The position numbers and the translations under genes are program-made. 64,000 nucleotides of DNA from Helicobacter sp. NHP19-003 (GTDB taxonomy: Bacteria > Campylobacterota > Campylobacteria > Campylobacterales > Helicobacteraceae): positions 1,302,001 to 1,366,000 of the forward strand of contig NZ_AP024814.1 in assembly GCF_019703305.1 (NCBI RefSeq), given 5' to 3'. The notes beneath the pieces are model-generated. The model was not told the origin of the DNA. It did not search any database and was given only the letters and a program-made list of their open reading frames with translations. Shown here one piece after another: positions 52,714 to 62,448 of this stretch; positions within the stretch are counted from its first letter, which is position 1; every line of letters starts with the position of its first letter.

Positions 52714-53625
52714 ATGATTTACAAAAACACTTTAGACTTGATCGGCAACACCCCTGTTTTAAAGACCAGCAAACTTTTAGAAGAGGGGGCAGGGGATTTG
52801 TATGTCAAATTAGAGAAGTTTAACCCCGGGGGGAGTGTGAAAGATCGGGCAGCATGGGGCATGATCGAGCAAGCCGAGAAAAACGGCTGGCTTACAGAGG
52901 GCATGACCATCGTTGAGCCTACAAGCGGCAACACGGGGATCGCCCTAGCCTTGATTGGCTTACTTAAAGGCTACAAAGTCATCATCGTTATGCCTGACAC
53001 CATGAGCATTGAGCGGCGTGCGCTCATTAAGGCGTATGGAGCCGAGTTGGTGTTGACCCCGGGGTCTTTAGGCACAAAGGGAGCGATCGATAAAGCTTTG
53101 GAGATCGGCGCAAATCCCGGGCATTTCATCCCCCAGCAATTTGAGAACCCGGCTAACCCCAACAAGCACTACAGCACCACCGCCGAAGAGATTTTATGGG
53201 ACTTGCCTGAGGTGGATGCCGTGGTTTTGGGCGTGGGTACAGGGGGGACAATCGCGGGCGTGGGGCGCAAGTTTAAAGAGAACGGACATAAGGCAAAGAT
53301 CATCGCTGTAGAGCCGGCACAATCGCCCATTTTAGGAGGAGGACAGCACAGCCCCCATAAAATCCAGGGAATTGGCGTGGGTTTTATCCCGGGCAATTAC
53401 GATGCAAGTGTGGTGGATGAGGTGATCGCGGTCGATGAAAAGGATGCGATCCACACAGCACGGCTCTTTGGGCAAAAAGAGGGGATTTTAGTGGGGATTT
53501 CCTCAGGGGCGGCGATCTTTGCTGGCATGCAAGTGGCGCGCAAACTTGGTCAGGGTAAATCCGTGGTGGCTTTGGCGGCAGATGGCGGAGAAAAATACAT
53601 GTCCACCGGGCTTTATGATGATTGA
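52714..53625 (+). CDS. cysK: Cysteine synthase A
   Basis: A 303-residue PLP enzyme: PLP lysine in GGSVKDRAA, the substrate loop [21 protein letters not shown] (phosphate loop) and GISSGAA. It makes cysteine from O-acetylserine and sulfide. The next gene, cysE, starts inside its end and supplies O-acetylserine. The family also covers CysM; the sequence is closer to CysK. Confidence 0.93.
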   Translation: MIYKNTLDLIGNTPVLKTSKLLEEGAGDLYVKLEKFNPGGSVKDRAAWGMIEQAEKNGWLTEGMTIVEPTSGNTGIALALIGLLKGYKVIIVMPDTMSIERRALIKAYGAELVLTPGSLGTKGAIDKALEIGANPGHFIPQQFENPANPNKHYSTTAEEILWDLPEVDAVVLGVGTGGTIAGVGRKFKENGHKAKIIAVEPAQSPILGGGQHSPHKIQGIGVGFIPGNYDASVVDEVIAVDEKDAIHTARLFGQKEGILVGISSGAAIFAGMQVARKLGQGKSVVALAADGGEKYMSTGLYDD

Positions 53626-54139
53626 TCTTGCCTATAGCCTAGAGCGGGCTTTAGAGCAAGACCCAGCTGCACGCAATAAATTAGAGGTGTTGTTGCTCTA
53701 TCCGGGTGTGCATGCCCTGATCTTTCACCGCCTTGCCCACGCCCTGTATAAAAAACACTTTTATTTTCTCGCCCGCGCGCTCTCGCAATTTAGCCGCTTT
53801 TTAACCGGGATTGAGATTCACCCGGGGGCACAGATTGGCAGGGGCTTATTCATTGACCATGGCATGGGTGTGGTGATCGGAGAAACCACACAAATTGGGG
53901 ATGATGTTACGATTTATCACGGCGTTACATTAGGCGGTACGGGCAAACTTAAAGGCAAACGCCACCCCACGCTAGGCGATCGGGTGGTCGTGGGGGCTGG
54001 GGCTAAGGTCTTGGGAGCGATCACAATCGGCGATGATGTCAAAATCGGCGCAAATGCCGTGGTTGTGGGCGACTTGCCTAGTGGCTCTACAGCGGTGGGC
54101 ACAAAGGCTAAAACCATTTCTAGGGAAGGTCATGGCTGA
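53618..54139 (+). CDS. cysE: Serine O-acetyltransferase (short form)
   Basis: A 173-residue hexapeptide-repeat enzyme. [20 protein letters not shown] and [20 protein letters not shown] give the left-handed beta helix and catalytic His; [16 protein letters not shown] is typical of serine acetyltransferases. It is the short form without the long N-terminal extension of E. coli CysE. It overlaps cysK by 8 bases; an ATG one codon earlier (53615) is possible. It overlaps the true start of selD by 8 bases. Confidence 0.93.
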   Translation: MIDLAYSLERALEQDPAARNKLEVLLLYPGVHALIFHRLAHALYKKHFYFLARALSQFSRFLTGIEIHPGAQIGRGLFIDHGMGVVIGETTQIGDDVTIYHGVTLGGTGKLKGKRHPTLGDRVVVGAGAKVLGAITIGDDVKIGANAVVVGDLPSGSTAVGTKAKTISREGHG

Positions 54140-55139
54140 AGAATTGACGCAGTTTGTGCGCTGTGCGGGTTGAGCGGCTAAAGTGGGTCTGGATGACCTC
54201 AAACAAATCACGGCCAAGCTCAAACAACCCCGCTTAAAAGGCGTACTCTTAGATTTTAGCGATGGGGATGATTGCGGAGCGATAGAGGTGGGGGGGGCTG
54301 TGCTTGTGCAAAGTGTGGATGTGATCCCTCCTGTAGTTGATGACCCCTATCTTTACGGGCAAATCGCCGCCGCCAACGCCCTAAGTGATGTGTTTGCTAA
54401 GGGGGCACGCGCGATCAGTGCGCTCAGTATCCTAGCGTGGGATCAAGAACATGTCAGTGCCACTAGCGTGCAAGAGGTCATGCAAGGGGCGTTAGACAAG
54501 TTAAATGAATGCTCTTGTGCGCTCTTAGGCGGACATAGTCTCAGCGATGTGGAGCAAAAATTTGGCCTGAGCGTTACGGGGCTTATAGAAAAGTCCTTGT
54601 GGCGCAACAAGGGGGCAGACGCGGGCGATGTGCTGATCCTCACCAAACCAATAGGCAGTGGGATACTCACCACCGCCCTAAAGCGCAAGGTTTTAAAAGA
54701 AGCTCCCCACGCCCTAGAGAGCATGGCAAGCTTAAATTTCAAAGCTATGCAAATTTTGCAAAATTTTAGTGTACATGCTTGCACGGACATTACGGGTTTT
54801 GGACTTGTGGGGCATTTGGCAGAAATGCTAAGCCCTGAAATCTCTTTTGAGATCAACTCGGAGCAAGTCCCCCTTTTAAAAGGGGCTTTAGACTTAGCCA
54901 AAGAGGGGGTGTATCCGGGGGGCAGTGTGGCGAATAAAAAAGCCTTGCAAGAGCAAGTACAAAGTTACACAAATTTACCCGATATTCTTTTCTATGATGC
55001 ACAGACTTCTGGGGGTTTACTCGTGGCTTTGGGGGCCAAAGAGGGGCTAGAGTGTGTGGAGAAACTGAAAGACGAGGGGATCAAAGCGGAGATTGTCGGG
55101 CGGTGTGTGCCCGGCGGGCGCAAAATCACCCTACTTTAA
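54132..55139 (+). CDS. selD: Selenide, water dikinase SelD, selenocysteine-containing
   Basis: Makes selenophosphate from selenide and ATP. The frame from ATG 54132 (within the cysE end) reads [15 protein letters not shown] and continues without another stop to 55139; TGA is codon 14 (54171-54173). In E. coli SelD the matching stretch is LTQYSHGAGCGCK, with catalytic Cys17 and Lys20; here UGA lies at Cys17 and Lys17 at Lys20. The remainder aligns throughout ([49 protein letters not shown]). Many bacterial SelD proteins have Sec at this position. A GGTC/GACC hairpin just after UGA (about 54188-54202) could be the SECIS. Translation starting at a later codon, 54183, would lose the catalytic residues. 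Confidence 0.88.
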
Positions 55140-55140
55140 A

Positions 55141-55506
55141 CTACTCCCAGTCTGTGGGGAGCTTGCCTTCTTTGATGCGTTGTAATTTGCTTTCGTAGCG
55201 TTTGATAGAGGTTAGAGTGTTGTTGTGGGTGCGCCTAAACTTTTCAAAAGATTCGCGGATGGATTGCATACCGATTTTACATTGTTTAGACACAGAGCGC
55301 AAGCGCATGTAAATGTCGCTCAAGGGTTTATAAGCCTTACAACGATTCACAAAGAAGGCGTGCCGCTCTAAAACATCTTTGCACCCGTAGAGTTGCTTTT
55401 TGCTTTCTCTCAAATAGGTGGCGTAAGCCACCTCTCGGCGCATGTATTCTTGTTTGAGTTGATTAAATTCGTGGTTCGGATCGAGGATGGTCTGTTTTTG
55501 TTTCAT
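55141..55506 (-). CDS. Uncharacterised helical protein
   Basis: A 121-residue basic, helical protein (RREVAYATYLRESKKQLYGC to YESKLQRIKEGKLPTDWE) with three Cys and no membrane segment or signal peptide. It is convergent with selD (one base apart). It is not recognised; probably a conserved cytoplasmic Helicobacter protein. Confidence 0.55.
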   Translation of the reverse strand: MKQKQTILDPNHEFNQLKQEYMRREVAYATYLRESKKQLYGCKDVLERHAFFVNRCKAYKPLSDIYMRLRSVSKQCKIGMQSIRESFEKFRRTHNNTLTSIKRYESKLQRIKEGKLPTDWE

Positions 55507-55613
55507 GTTTACCCTTTATTAATAAATTTGGAAATAATTTTAAGCTCAAATTGCTTAATAATTTTTTAAAAACTCTAGCTTGTGTATTTTATTCACAAAA
55601 AAGACAGGTCAAT

Positions 55614-56456
55614 TCAGTCAATGCTTTCCAAAAGTACCTTTTGTTGGATAATGGAGGTGTCGGCTAAAGAGGCTTGCAATAAAGTGTTAGAAGACACCAT
55701 GTCTAAAATCTTGTCAAAACTGTAGCGGCGGTGGTTGTAGGCGATGATGGTGATGGTGTCGTCCTGTTGTAGAAAATGCTCTTGGGCAAAGGGCATGTAG
55801 GGCGTGGCACCGATGGCGATTAAAAATTTGGAGGGGTAATTGTAAGTCCTTAAAATTTCTTGAAGGTTCTCCAAAGTCCCCGTGTCTTGTTGGGTGTTTA
55901 GCATTTCCACCATCCAGCTTAAAAGCTTGTCGTAAAAGTATTCGTATTTGACGAGTTTGGAATTCTCGCCATAAACATGGGTTTGCCCTTCTCTAGTTAA
56001 AAACGAGGCGATCGAATAGTCGTTACACACCCCTCCATAGACAAAGCGATCGATGGGCAACTTCGCCCCCATGCCCTTAGAAGCCCTAGAAAAATTCTTC
56101 TTAGCGGATAGTCTTTTGGCGGGAAAGTTACGGATCGAGCCATCGTTAAACGCCATGAAATAGCGGGGTATGATGCTCTCTACCAAGTGTTTGTCGTTGT
56201 AGGTGATTTCGCATTCTAGGGCGATCTCTGGCTCAGCCTGCGCCCGCAAACTCAAATCATCGGGCAAGACCATGACTTCATTATCCATGCAATAACGCCC
56301 CAAATAGCTTGGATCATTGGGCAAATAAAAAGGAAAAAGTCCTTTGGGTGCGTCTTTTTCAATGTGTTTCATGTTGATGAAACTGTGCGCTTCGCCCGCC
56401 TGCTCTAAATGCTTTGCAAAGTTACCCACAACCCCTAAGCCGATAAAGTCTTGCAT
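55614..56456 (-). CDS. Uncharacterised protein, possibly DUF5718 family
   Basis: A 280-residue cytoplasmic protein with a fumarylacetoacetase-like feel (QAEPEIALECEITYNDKH, RYFMAFNDGSIRNFPAKRLS). I recall a family of this kind in Helicobacter and Campylobacter listed as DUF5718, but cannot confirm it. It begins 14 bases after the PP-loop gene stop, so it is probably cotranscribed. Function unknown. Confidence 0.55.
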   Translation of the reverse strand: MQDFIGLGVVGNFAKHLEQAGEAHSFINMKHIEKDAPKGLFPFYLPNDPSYLGRYCMDNEVMVLPDDLSLRAQAEPEIALECEITYNDKHLVESIIPRYFMAFNDGSIRNFPAKRLSAKKNFSRASKGMGAKLPIDRFVYGGVCNDYSIASFLTREGQTHVYGENSKLVKYEYFYDKLLSWMVEMLNTQQDTGTLENLQEILRTYNYPSKFLIAIGATPYMPFAQEHFLQQDDTITIIAYNHRRYSFDKILDMVSSNTLLQASLADTSIIQQKVLLESID

Positions 56457-56470
56457 CTACTCTCCTTAAA

Positions 56471-57529
56471 TTAGGTCAAAAACAAATAGCCCTGTGCCTT
56501 TTCTCTCTCAAGGGGGCTAAGGCTAAAGGCCTTTTCGCCCACCTGCACACCATAAGAACGACCACTCTCACTTTTAGCATAACTGAGCACAATTTGGGCG
56601 GCCAACTTTTTCTCTTCAGCACTAGCGCATTTCTCCACAAGCCCCAAAGGCCCTTTGCAATCTAGTAAGGTGATTTTATCCATCAATGGGTGCGGGGATT
56701 CCAGTTTGGCGTTTTCTAACTCATTGCGCGCCACGATTAAACGGGTGTTGCCGACCACCATGTAGCGCCCCACTTTGACAAGCACATTGTCTTGCACCAC
56801 CATTGTTTGCTGTGTTCTTTGGCGGTGCGCTTGCAAGTCTTTGAGCTTGCGGCTCACGCCCAAATCTGTCAGCAAGCACCCCCCACCGGGGTTTTCATAA
56901 TGTTCTAAGCCTAGTTCTTTGACCTTTCCTAGCTGGGCGGTGCGCCCCCGCCCTTGCACGCCTAAGAGTTTAGAGCGATCCACCCACCCCTGCTTTTCTG
57001 CAAAGCTAGGCTCTAAAAGCCGTGCACTCATGGGACGCAACAACAATTCATCTAAAGTTTTGGGCTTGCTAGGGTCATCGCCCCTGCGGTCTAACAAACC
57101 ATCAAAACAACTTTCTTGTCCAAAGGCGCGCACTAACTTTTTGACTTGATCCATCGCTTCCCTTCTTTGGCTCTTGGGGCGCTGGCCTAGCACCTCTCCA
57201 CTAATGACAAAATCCGCCTCAAGTTCTAAAAGTTTGTAAAAAGCTTGTCTAAACATATTGGCGTGGCAATCGATGCAGGGGTTAAAATACTTGCCATAGC
57301 CATATTTAGGGCTAAACAACACATCGTTAAAAAATTGCTCTTGAATGTCGCATAAAAGCAACTTTGCGCCCACTTGTGCGCTGGCTCTTTCCAAATACTC
57401 TCTCTTGTCCTTATTGCTCCCAAACCCGATGTTAAAATGCAGGGCAAGGACTTCAATCCCTTGTGAGGCGACAAGGTGCATGGACAACAAGCTATCCAAA
57501 CCCCCACTAAATAACGCTAAGGCTCTCAT
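56471..57529 (-). CDS. PP-loop ATPase, MnmA-like thiouridylase family
   Basis: A 352-residue protein. The PP-loop FSGGLDSLLSMHL starts near residue 7, and NPCIDCHANMFRQA carries a CxxC like the catalytic Cys region of tRNA thiolases such as MnmA. A C-terminal region (HYENPGGGCLLTDLG, later GRYMVVGNTRLIVARNELE) is unlike MnmA, so the substrate could differ. The ATG (MRALALFSGG) was chosen because it overlaps the dnaG stop (ATGA); an upstream start would lie inside dnaG. Confidence 0.7.
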   Translation of the reverse strand: MRALALFSGGLDSLLSMHLVASQGIEVLALHFNIGFGSNKDKREYLERASAQVGAKLLLCDIQEQFFNDVLFSPKYGYGKYFNPCIDCHANMFRQAFYKLLELEADFVISGEVLGQRPKSQRREAMDQVKKLVRAFGQESCFDGLLDRRGDDPSKPKTLDELLLRPMSARLLEPSFAEKQGWVDRSKLLGVQGRGRTAQLGKVKELGLEHYENPGGGCLLTDLGVSRKLKDLQAHRQRTQQTMVVQDNVLVKVGRYMVVGNTRLIVARNELENAKLESPHPLMDKITLLDCKGPLGLVEKCASAEEKKLAAQIVLSYAKSESGRSYGVQVGEKAFSLSPLEREKAQGYLFLT

Positions 57530-59178
57530 ACTTTGACTAGTTCTCCTTGATTGGATTGGTGCAACTTTGCCCGCCACAAAGATAGCATTTCTAGCCTTTG
57601 ACTCAATTCTAGGTCGGCGTGAAGGTAGTTGGTTTGTTCTAATTGTGTGGCGAAGTAGCGTCTAGTCAAGAGCACAAGCTGTGCGTCAAAATCCTTGTGG
57701 GGGGGGGTTGCTATGGGCAATCTCTCGTCTAATTTAATGGCAACGATTTGCGCATCTTCGGGCTCAGAAGCGCATAAAAGCTCAAAGGCGTGGGCGCAAT
57801 GTCTAAAGACTTCGGGCTTGATGTAGACCTTTGCCCGCTCTAGCAACTCGGGGTACAATGCCATGTATTTAATCAACAACTCTTCTAGGGGGTCGCTGAT
57901 GGGGCGTTGGGCTAAAGGTTGTAGGGGTTGTGGTTTGGGTTTTTGGGGGTTAAAAAAGCGCAAAGAAGTTTGCAACAAACTTGCCGCCATTGGTTTGTAG
58001 TCTTCTTGCACGATGGGGGGCAGATCGCGCAAAAAGGCTTGGATTTGCTCGAAGGCTTGTTTCTTTTGCAAGGGGTCGTTTAGGTTAAACTCTTTGACAA
58101 TCCCCTGCAAGACAAACTCAATGAAGGGGATGGGGCGGGCTAAGAGAGCTTTTAGGTCATCTGCCTGCCCTTGCAAAATCATATCTGCGGGGTCAAGGGG
58201 AGGGGTTAAAAGCACCACGCCCCCACTTTTGAGCTCTTTGGCTAAAAGCTGGCTGGCCTTAAACGCCGCCGCTCGCCCCGCCTTATCGCCATCATAAAGC
58301 AAGATGATGGAGGGGTTGCCCCGACTTAATATGGGTAAATGCTCGGGGGTTAGGGCTGTGCCTAAAGTGGCCACCGCCGTGTTAAAGCCCGCTTGGTGTA
58401 GCAAGATCACATCCAAATAGCCTTCGGTCAAAATCAGTTGTCTGGTTTTTAAAATATTTTGACGGGCTTGGAAGTAGCCATAGAGCAGTTTAGATTTATT
58501 GAAAAGAGGGGTTTGGGGGGAGTTGATGTATTTAGCCATCTGTGCATTTTCTTGCAACACTCGTCCCCCAAAGCCCACAACCTTACCATTGGGGTTATGG
58601 ATGGCAAACATAAGGCGCTTAGCAAAGCGCACAAAGACTTTTTTAGAATCGTCTTGTCCCAGAACCCCCAAATCTAAAAGGGCTTTGGTGTCTAGCCTAT
58701 GGGCTTGGATATAGTCCATCACGCTCGGGGGCGCACAAAAGCCCAAAGAAAAATCCTTGAGGCTTTGGGGGCTAACCCCCCTTTGGCGCAAATACTCAAG
58801 GGCATTTGGAGTTTTGGTTAGCTGGGCTTGGTAACACTGGGCGATTTGTTCTAGGGTGTCCATATTTGTCGCGGGTTCTTTGCTGTGGGTGAAGTGCAAG
58901 GGGACATTGAATATACCCGCTAATTTCTGCGCCGCTGTGGGGAAGTCTACTTTTTCATACTCCATGATAAAGGTAAAAGCGTTGCCCGATTTGGAGCAAC
59001 CATAACATCTAAAAGAATTGCGCTGGGGGTTGACAACAAAACTAGGGGTCTTTTCATCGTGAAAGGGGCAAATCGCTTGGTAGTTGCTCCCGATTTTTTT
59101 AAGCGCAATATAGCCTTGCACCACTTCCACGATGTCGGCGACTTGCTTGAGTTGTTCTAAAGACTCCTGCGTGATCAT
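57526..59178 (-). CDS. dnaG: DNA primase
   Basis: A 550-residue primase: CHC2 zinc finger at the N-terminus (CPFHDEKTPSFVV, CYGCSKSGNAF), the TOPRIM domain with LTEGYLDVILLHQAG and LLYDGDKAGRAAA, and a C-terminal helicase-binding domain. It makes RNA primers for replication. First gene of dnaG / PP-loop / uncharacterised protein. Confidence 0.96.
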   Translation of the reverse strand: MITQESLEQLKQVADIVEVVQGYIALKKIGSNYQAICPFHDEKTPSFVVNPQRNSFRCYGCSKSGNAFTFIMEYEKVDFPTAAQKLAGIFNVPLHFTHSKEPATNMDTLEQIAQCYQAQLTKTPNALEYLRQRGVSPQSLKDFSLGFCAPPSVMDYIQAHRLDTKALLDLGVLGQDDSKKVFVRFAKRLMFAIHNPNGKVVGFGGRVLQENAQMAKYINSPQTPLFNKSKLLYGYFQARQNILKTRQLILTEGYLDVILLHQAGFNTAVATLGTALTPEHLPILSRGNPSIILLYDGDKAGRAAAFKASQLLAKELKSGGVVLLTPPLDPADMILQGQADDLKALLARPIPFIEFVLQGIVKEFNLNDPLQKKQAFEQIQAFLRDLPPIVQEDYKPMAASLLQTSLRFFNPQKPKPQPLQPLAQRPISDPLEELLIKYMALYPELLERAKVYIKPEVFRHCAHAFELLCASEPEDAQIVAIKLDERLPIATPPHKDFDAQLVLLTRRYFATQLEQTNYLHADLELSQRLEMLSLWRAKLHQSNQGELVKV

Positions 59179-59327
59179 GTTTAAAAATTTAGCATATGAA
59201 ACTTTGATTTTGCCTAAAGGTGCGCACAGGGCAACTTAGCCCAAAACTTTACAAACTTAATAGTAGATAACTTTAGCCTTTTACTATCAATTTTCTTAAG
59301 TTAAATATTTTAATATTGCCCTAAGCC

Positions 59328-59356
59328 TTGACTTACTCATAATTTTTAGCTAAAAT
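59328..59356 (+). promoter_or_regulatory. groES promoter
   Basis: TTGACT (59328-59333), 17-bp spacer, TAAAAT (59351-59356); expected start near 59363, within the CIRCE-like repeat. The upstream region (59200-59327) is A/T-rich and could hold further repressor sites, e.g. for HspR, but none is recognised with certainty. Confidence 0.7.
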
Positions 59357-59357
59357 C

Positions 59358-59384
59358 GTGGCACTTAAATTTTTTAAGTGCTAA
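59358..59384 (+). promoter_or_regulatory. CIRCE-like HrcA operator of groES-groEL
   Basis: GTGGCACTT, 9-bp spacer, AAGTGCTAA. The spacing and the right half match CIRCE (TTAGCACTC-N9-GAGTGCTAA) closely; the left half differs in its first three bases. A 9-bp perfect inner dyad GCACTTAAA / TTTAAGTGC is included. It overlaps the expected transcription start, as needed for repression by HrcA. Confidence 0.7.
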
Positions 59385-59408
59385 TTTTCGTAACTTGAGG
59401 AGATCACA

Positions 59409-59753
59409 ATGTTTAAACCGTTAGGTGAAAGAGTTCTAGTTGAAAGACTAGAGGAAGAAAAGAAAACCGCTTCAGGGATCATCATCCCCGACAACGCTAA
59501 AGAAAAACCCCAAATGGGCGTGGTGAAAGCCGTGAGCCACAAAATCAGCGAAGATTGTAAGTGTCTCAAAGAGGGCGATGTCGTGGCTTTTGGCAAATAC
59601 AAAGGCACTGAAATCGTTTTAGGCGGGAAAGAGTTCATGGTCTTAGAGTTAGAAGATGTACTGGGCGTGGTCGATTCTTGCTGCCACGGACACGACCATA
59701 AAGATCACAAGGGCGATCACAAACACGAGGGCAATTGCTGCCACAACCACTAA
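59409..59753 (+). CDS. groES: GroES co-chaperonin with His/Cys-rich nickel-binding tail (HspA)
   Basis: A 114-residue Gro[15 protein letters not shown] at the start and the mobile loop [15 protein letters not shown]. After residue 88 a Helicobacter-specific tail holds four Cys (91, 92, 110, 111) and eight His ([16 protein letters not shown], then CCHNH). In H. pylori HspA this tail binds nickel and supports urease and hydrogenase maturation. The normal chaperonin part ends before it. Cotranscribed with groEL. Confidence 0.97.
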   Translation: MFKPLGERVLVERLEEEKKTASGIIIPDNAKEKPQMGVVKAVSHKISEDCKCLKEGDVVAFGKYKGTEIVLGGKEFMVLELEDVLGVVDSCCHGHDHKDHKGDHKHEGNCCHNH

Positions 59754-59802
59754 AAGAGTGGAACACCCAAGCATTTAAAAATTTGATAAAGGAAAACAAG
59801 AA

Positions 59803-61452
59803 ATGGCAACCAAAGAAATTAAATTTGCAGACACTGCACGCAACAAACTTTTTGAAGGCGTGAAACAACTCCACGATGCCGTGAAAGTCACGATGGGGCC
59901 CCGTGGGCGCAATGTATTGATCCAAAAAAGCTATGGCGCGCCTAGCATCACTAAAGATGGCGTGAGCGTGGCTAAGGAAATTGAACTAGCTTGCCCTGTA
60001 GCCAATATGGGCGCACAACTGGTTAAAGAAGTGGCGAGCAAAACCGCCGATGCCGCTGGCGATGGCACAACCACGGCCACCGTGCTCGCTTACAGCATTT
60101 TCAAAGAGGGCTTACGCAACATCACTGCAGGGGCTAATCCCATTGAAATCAAAAGGGGCATGGACAAAGCCAGCGAGGCGATCATTGCTGAACTTAAAAA
60201 AGCGAGCAAGAAAGTGGGTGGCAAGGAGGAAATCACCCAAGTGGCGACCATCTCCGCCAACTCCGATGAAAAAATCGGCAAGCTCATCGCCGATGCGATG
60301 GAAAAAGTCGGCAAAGATGGTGTGATCACCGTAGAAGAAGCCAAAGGGATCGAAGACGAATTAGATGTGGTTGAGGGCATGCAATTTGACCGCGGCTATC
60401 TCTCCCCCTATTTTGTTACAAATGCCGAAAAAATGACCACCCAGCTAGAAAATGCCTACATTCTTTTGACGGATAAAAAAATCTCTAGCATGAAAGACAT
60501 TTTGCCTCTGCTTGAACGCACCATGAAAGAGGGCAAACCCCTTTTGATCATCGCTGAGGACATTGAGGGCGAAGCGCTCACAACTTTGGTGGTGAATAAA
60601 CTAAGGGGCGTGCTCAATGTCGCCGCTGTGAAAGCCCCCGGCTTTGGCGATCGCCGCAAAGAAATGCTCAAAGACATTGCAGTTTTGACCGGCGGGCAAG
60701 TGATCTCTGAGGAACTTGGCAAAACCCTAGAAAACGCCGATGCAAGCGATCTAGGTGTAGCAGCACGCATTGTGATCGACAAAGACAACACCACGATTGT
60801 AGATGGCAAGGGCAAAGCCCACGATGTCAAAGATCGCATCGCTCAAATCAAAACCCAAATCGAATCCACCACCAGCGACTACGATAAAGAAAAACTCCAA
60901 GAACGCTTGGCAAAACTCAGCGGTGGCGTGGCGGTGATTAAAGTCGGCGCGGCTTCTGAAGTGGAAATGAAAGAGAAGAAAGATCGCGTAGATGACGCAC
61001 TCTCTGCCACTAAAGCGGCCGTAGAAGAGGGCATCGTGATCGGTGGGGGTGCGGCCCTGATTCGTGCGGCGCAAAAAGTGCATTTACACCTAGAGGGCGA
61101 TGAAAAAGTGGGCTATGAAATCATCATGCGTGCCATCAAAGCCCCCTTAGCCCAAATTGCGGCCAATGCGGGCTATGATCGTGGCGTGGTGGTCAATGAA
61201 GTGGAAAAACACAAAGAGGCGCATTTTGGCTTTAATGCCAGCAATGGAGAGTATGTGGATATGTTTAAAGCGGGGATCATTGACCCCCTTAAAGTGGCGC
61301 GCATTGCCTTGCAAAACGCCGTGTCTGTCTCTAGCTTGCTCTTAACCACCGAAGCCACCGTGCACGAAGTCAAAGAAGACAAACCTGCTTCTCCTGCCAT
61401 GCCTGATATGGGAGGCATGGGCGGCATGGGAGGCATGGGCGGCATGATGTAG
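59803..61452 (+). CDS. groEL: GroEL chaperonin
   Basis: A 549-residue chaperonin: [12 protein letters not shown] at the start, [10 protein letters not shown] (ATP site), the apical domain and [10 protein letters not shown], with the C-terminal Gly-Gly-Met repeats typical of GroEL. It folds newly made proteins with GroES. The start follows groES by 49 bases with AAGGAAAAC upstream. Confidence 0.98.
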   Translation: MATKEIKFADTARNKLFEGVKQLHDAVKVTMGPRGRNVLIQKSYGAPSITKDGVSVAKEIELACPVANMGAQLVKEVASKTADAAGDGTTTATVLAYSIFKEGLRNITAGANPIEIKRGMDKASEAIIAELKKASKKVGGKEEITQVATISANSDEKIGKLIADAMEKVGKDGVITVEEAKGIEDELDVVEGMQFDRGYLSPYFVTNAEKMTTQLENAYILLTDKKISSMKDILPLLERTMKEGKPLLIIAEDIEGEALTTLVVNKLRGVLNVAAVKAPGFGDRRKEMLKDIAVLTGGQVISEELGKTLENADASDLGVAARIVIDKDNTTIVDGKGKAHDVKDRIAQIKTQIESTTSDYDKEKLQERLAKLSGGVAVIKVGAASEVEMKEKKDRVDDALSATKAAVEEGIVIGGGAALIRAAQKVHLHLEGDEKVGYEIIMRAIKAPLAQIAANAGYDRGVVVNEVEKHKEAHFGFNASNGEYVDMFKAGIIDPLKVARIALQNAVSVSSLLLTTEATVHEVKEDKPASPAMPDMGGMGGMGGMGGMM

Positions 61453-61520
61453 CCCTTGCCTTTGCTTTTTGCCTTTTTAGAAGGGGGCTGGAGGGGGGCA
61501 ATTCACTTAGGTGGCACGCT

Positions 61521-62432
61521 TTGCACCAACTTAAAAAATCGCATTTCTTAGAAAATCTCAAATCTCAAAAATTACGCTACAAACGCTACACCAAAAGCCC
61601 CTTGCGCTATGGTGGGGGGAAGTCTTTGGCGGTGGGCTTGATCTTAGAGCACATGCCAACAAATGTCAAAAGAGTCATCAGCCCCTTCATGGGTGGGGGG
61701 AGTGTGGAGATCGCTTGCGCCACTGAATTAGGCTTAGAGGTGTTGGCGTTTGACATTTTTGATATTTTGGTGAATTTTTGGCAAGTACTTTTGGCAGATA
61801 GAGAGCACCTTTATACCGCCCTGCTTGCCCTAAAACCCACCCAAGAAACCTACAACACCATTAAAGTCGAACTCAAGGCACATTATAAAAAAGAGTGCGT
61901 GCTCGACCCGCTCACTTTAGCAAGGGATTATTATTTTAACTTCAACTTAAGTTATGGTCCCGGATTTTTAGGCTGGATGAGCAAGATTTACACAGAGTCC
62001 AAACGCTACCACAACGCCCTAACCAAGTTAAAGAACTTCAGTGCCCCCACTTTGAGTGTGCAATGTGCGGACTTTGCCCAGGTGTTGTTGGCTTACCCCG
62101 ATGACTTTGCCTATTTAGACCCGCCCTACTTCTTAGAGGGGGATTCTAAGATGTTTAGGGGGATTTATCCCATGCGCAACTTCCCCATCCACCATAATGG
62201 CTTTGCCCACAACACATTAGCCCAAATGCTTAAAGAGCGTCCGGGACCTTTTATTTTGAGTTACAATGATTGCGCTTTTGTGCGTGAAACCTACAAAGAT
62301 TTTAAGATTGTAGAACTTGCTTGGCAATACACGATGGGGCAGGGGGAGACGAGGATGGGTAAAAACCGCTTAGAGCGGGGCGATGAGGGATATGTGAAAA
62401 AATCCCATGAGCTTTTGATCATTAAGGAATGA
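61521..62432 (+). CDS. Dam-like (alpha class) DNA adenine methyltransferase
   Basis: A 303-residue methylase. PLRYGGGK (residues 27-34) is the motif X/N-terminal SAM contact, SPFMGGGSVEIA (54-65) is motif I and DPPYFLEG (200-207) is motif IV; Dam/M.DpnII/M.NlaIII-like enzymes share this order. The start is a TTG, as there is no ATG until deep inside. Directly downstream is a nuclease-like gene, so this is the modification partner of a type II system. The recognition sequence cannot be read by eye. Confidence 0.85.
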   Translation: MHQLKKSHFLENLKSQKLRYKRYTKSPLRYGGGKSLAVGLILEHMPTNVKRVISPFMGGGSVEIACATELGLEVLAFDIFDILVNFWQVLLADREHLYTALLALKPTQETYNTIKVELKAHYKKECVLDPLTLARDYYFNFNLSYGPGFLGWMSKIYTESKRYHNALTKLKNFSAPTLSVQCADFAQVLLAYPDDFAYLDPPYFLEGDSKMFRGIYPMRNFPIHHNGFAHNTLAQMLKERPGPFILSYNDCAFVRETYKDFKIVELAWQYTMGQGETRMGKNRLERGDEGYVKKSHELLIIKE

Positions 62433-62444
62433 TCATTAAGGAAT
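62417..62444 (+). repeat. 14-bp tandem duplication spanning the methylase stop and nuclease ribosome-binding site
   Basis: GATCATTAAGGAAT occurs twice back to back (62417-62430, 62431-62444). The first copy encodes the end of the methylase and the second supplies AAGGA ahead of the next ATG. Confidence 0.85.
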
Positions 62445-62448
62445 GAGC

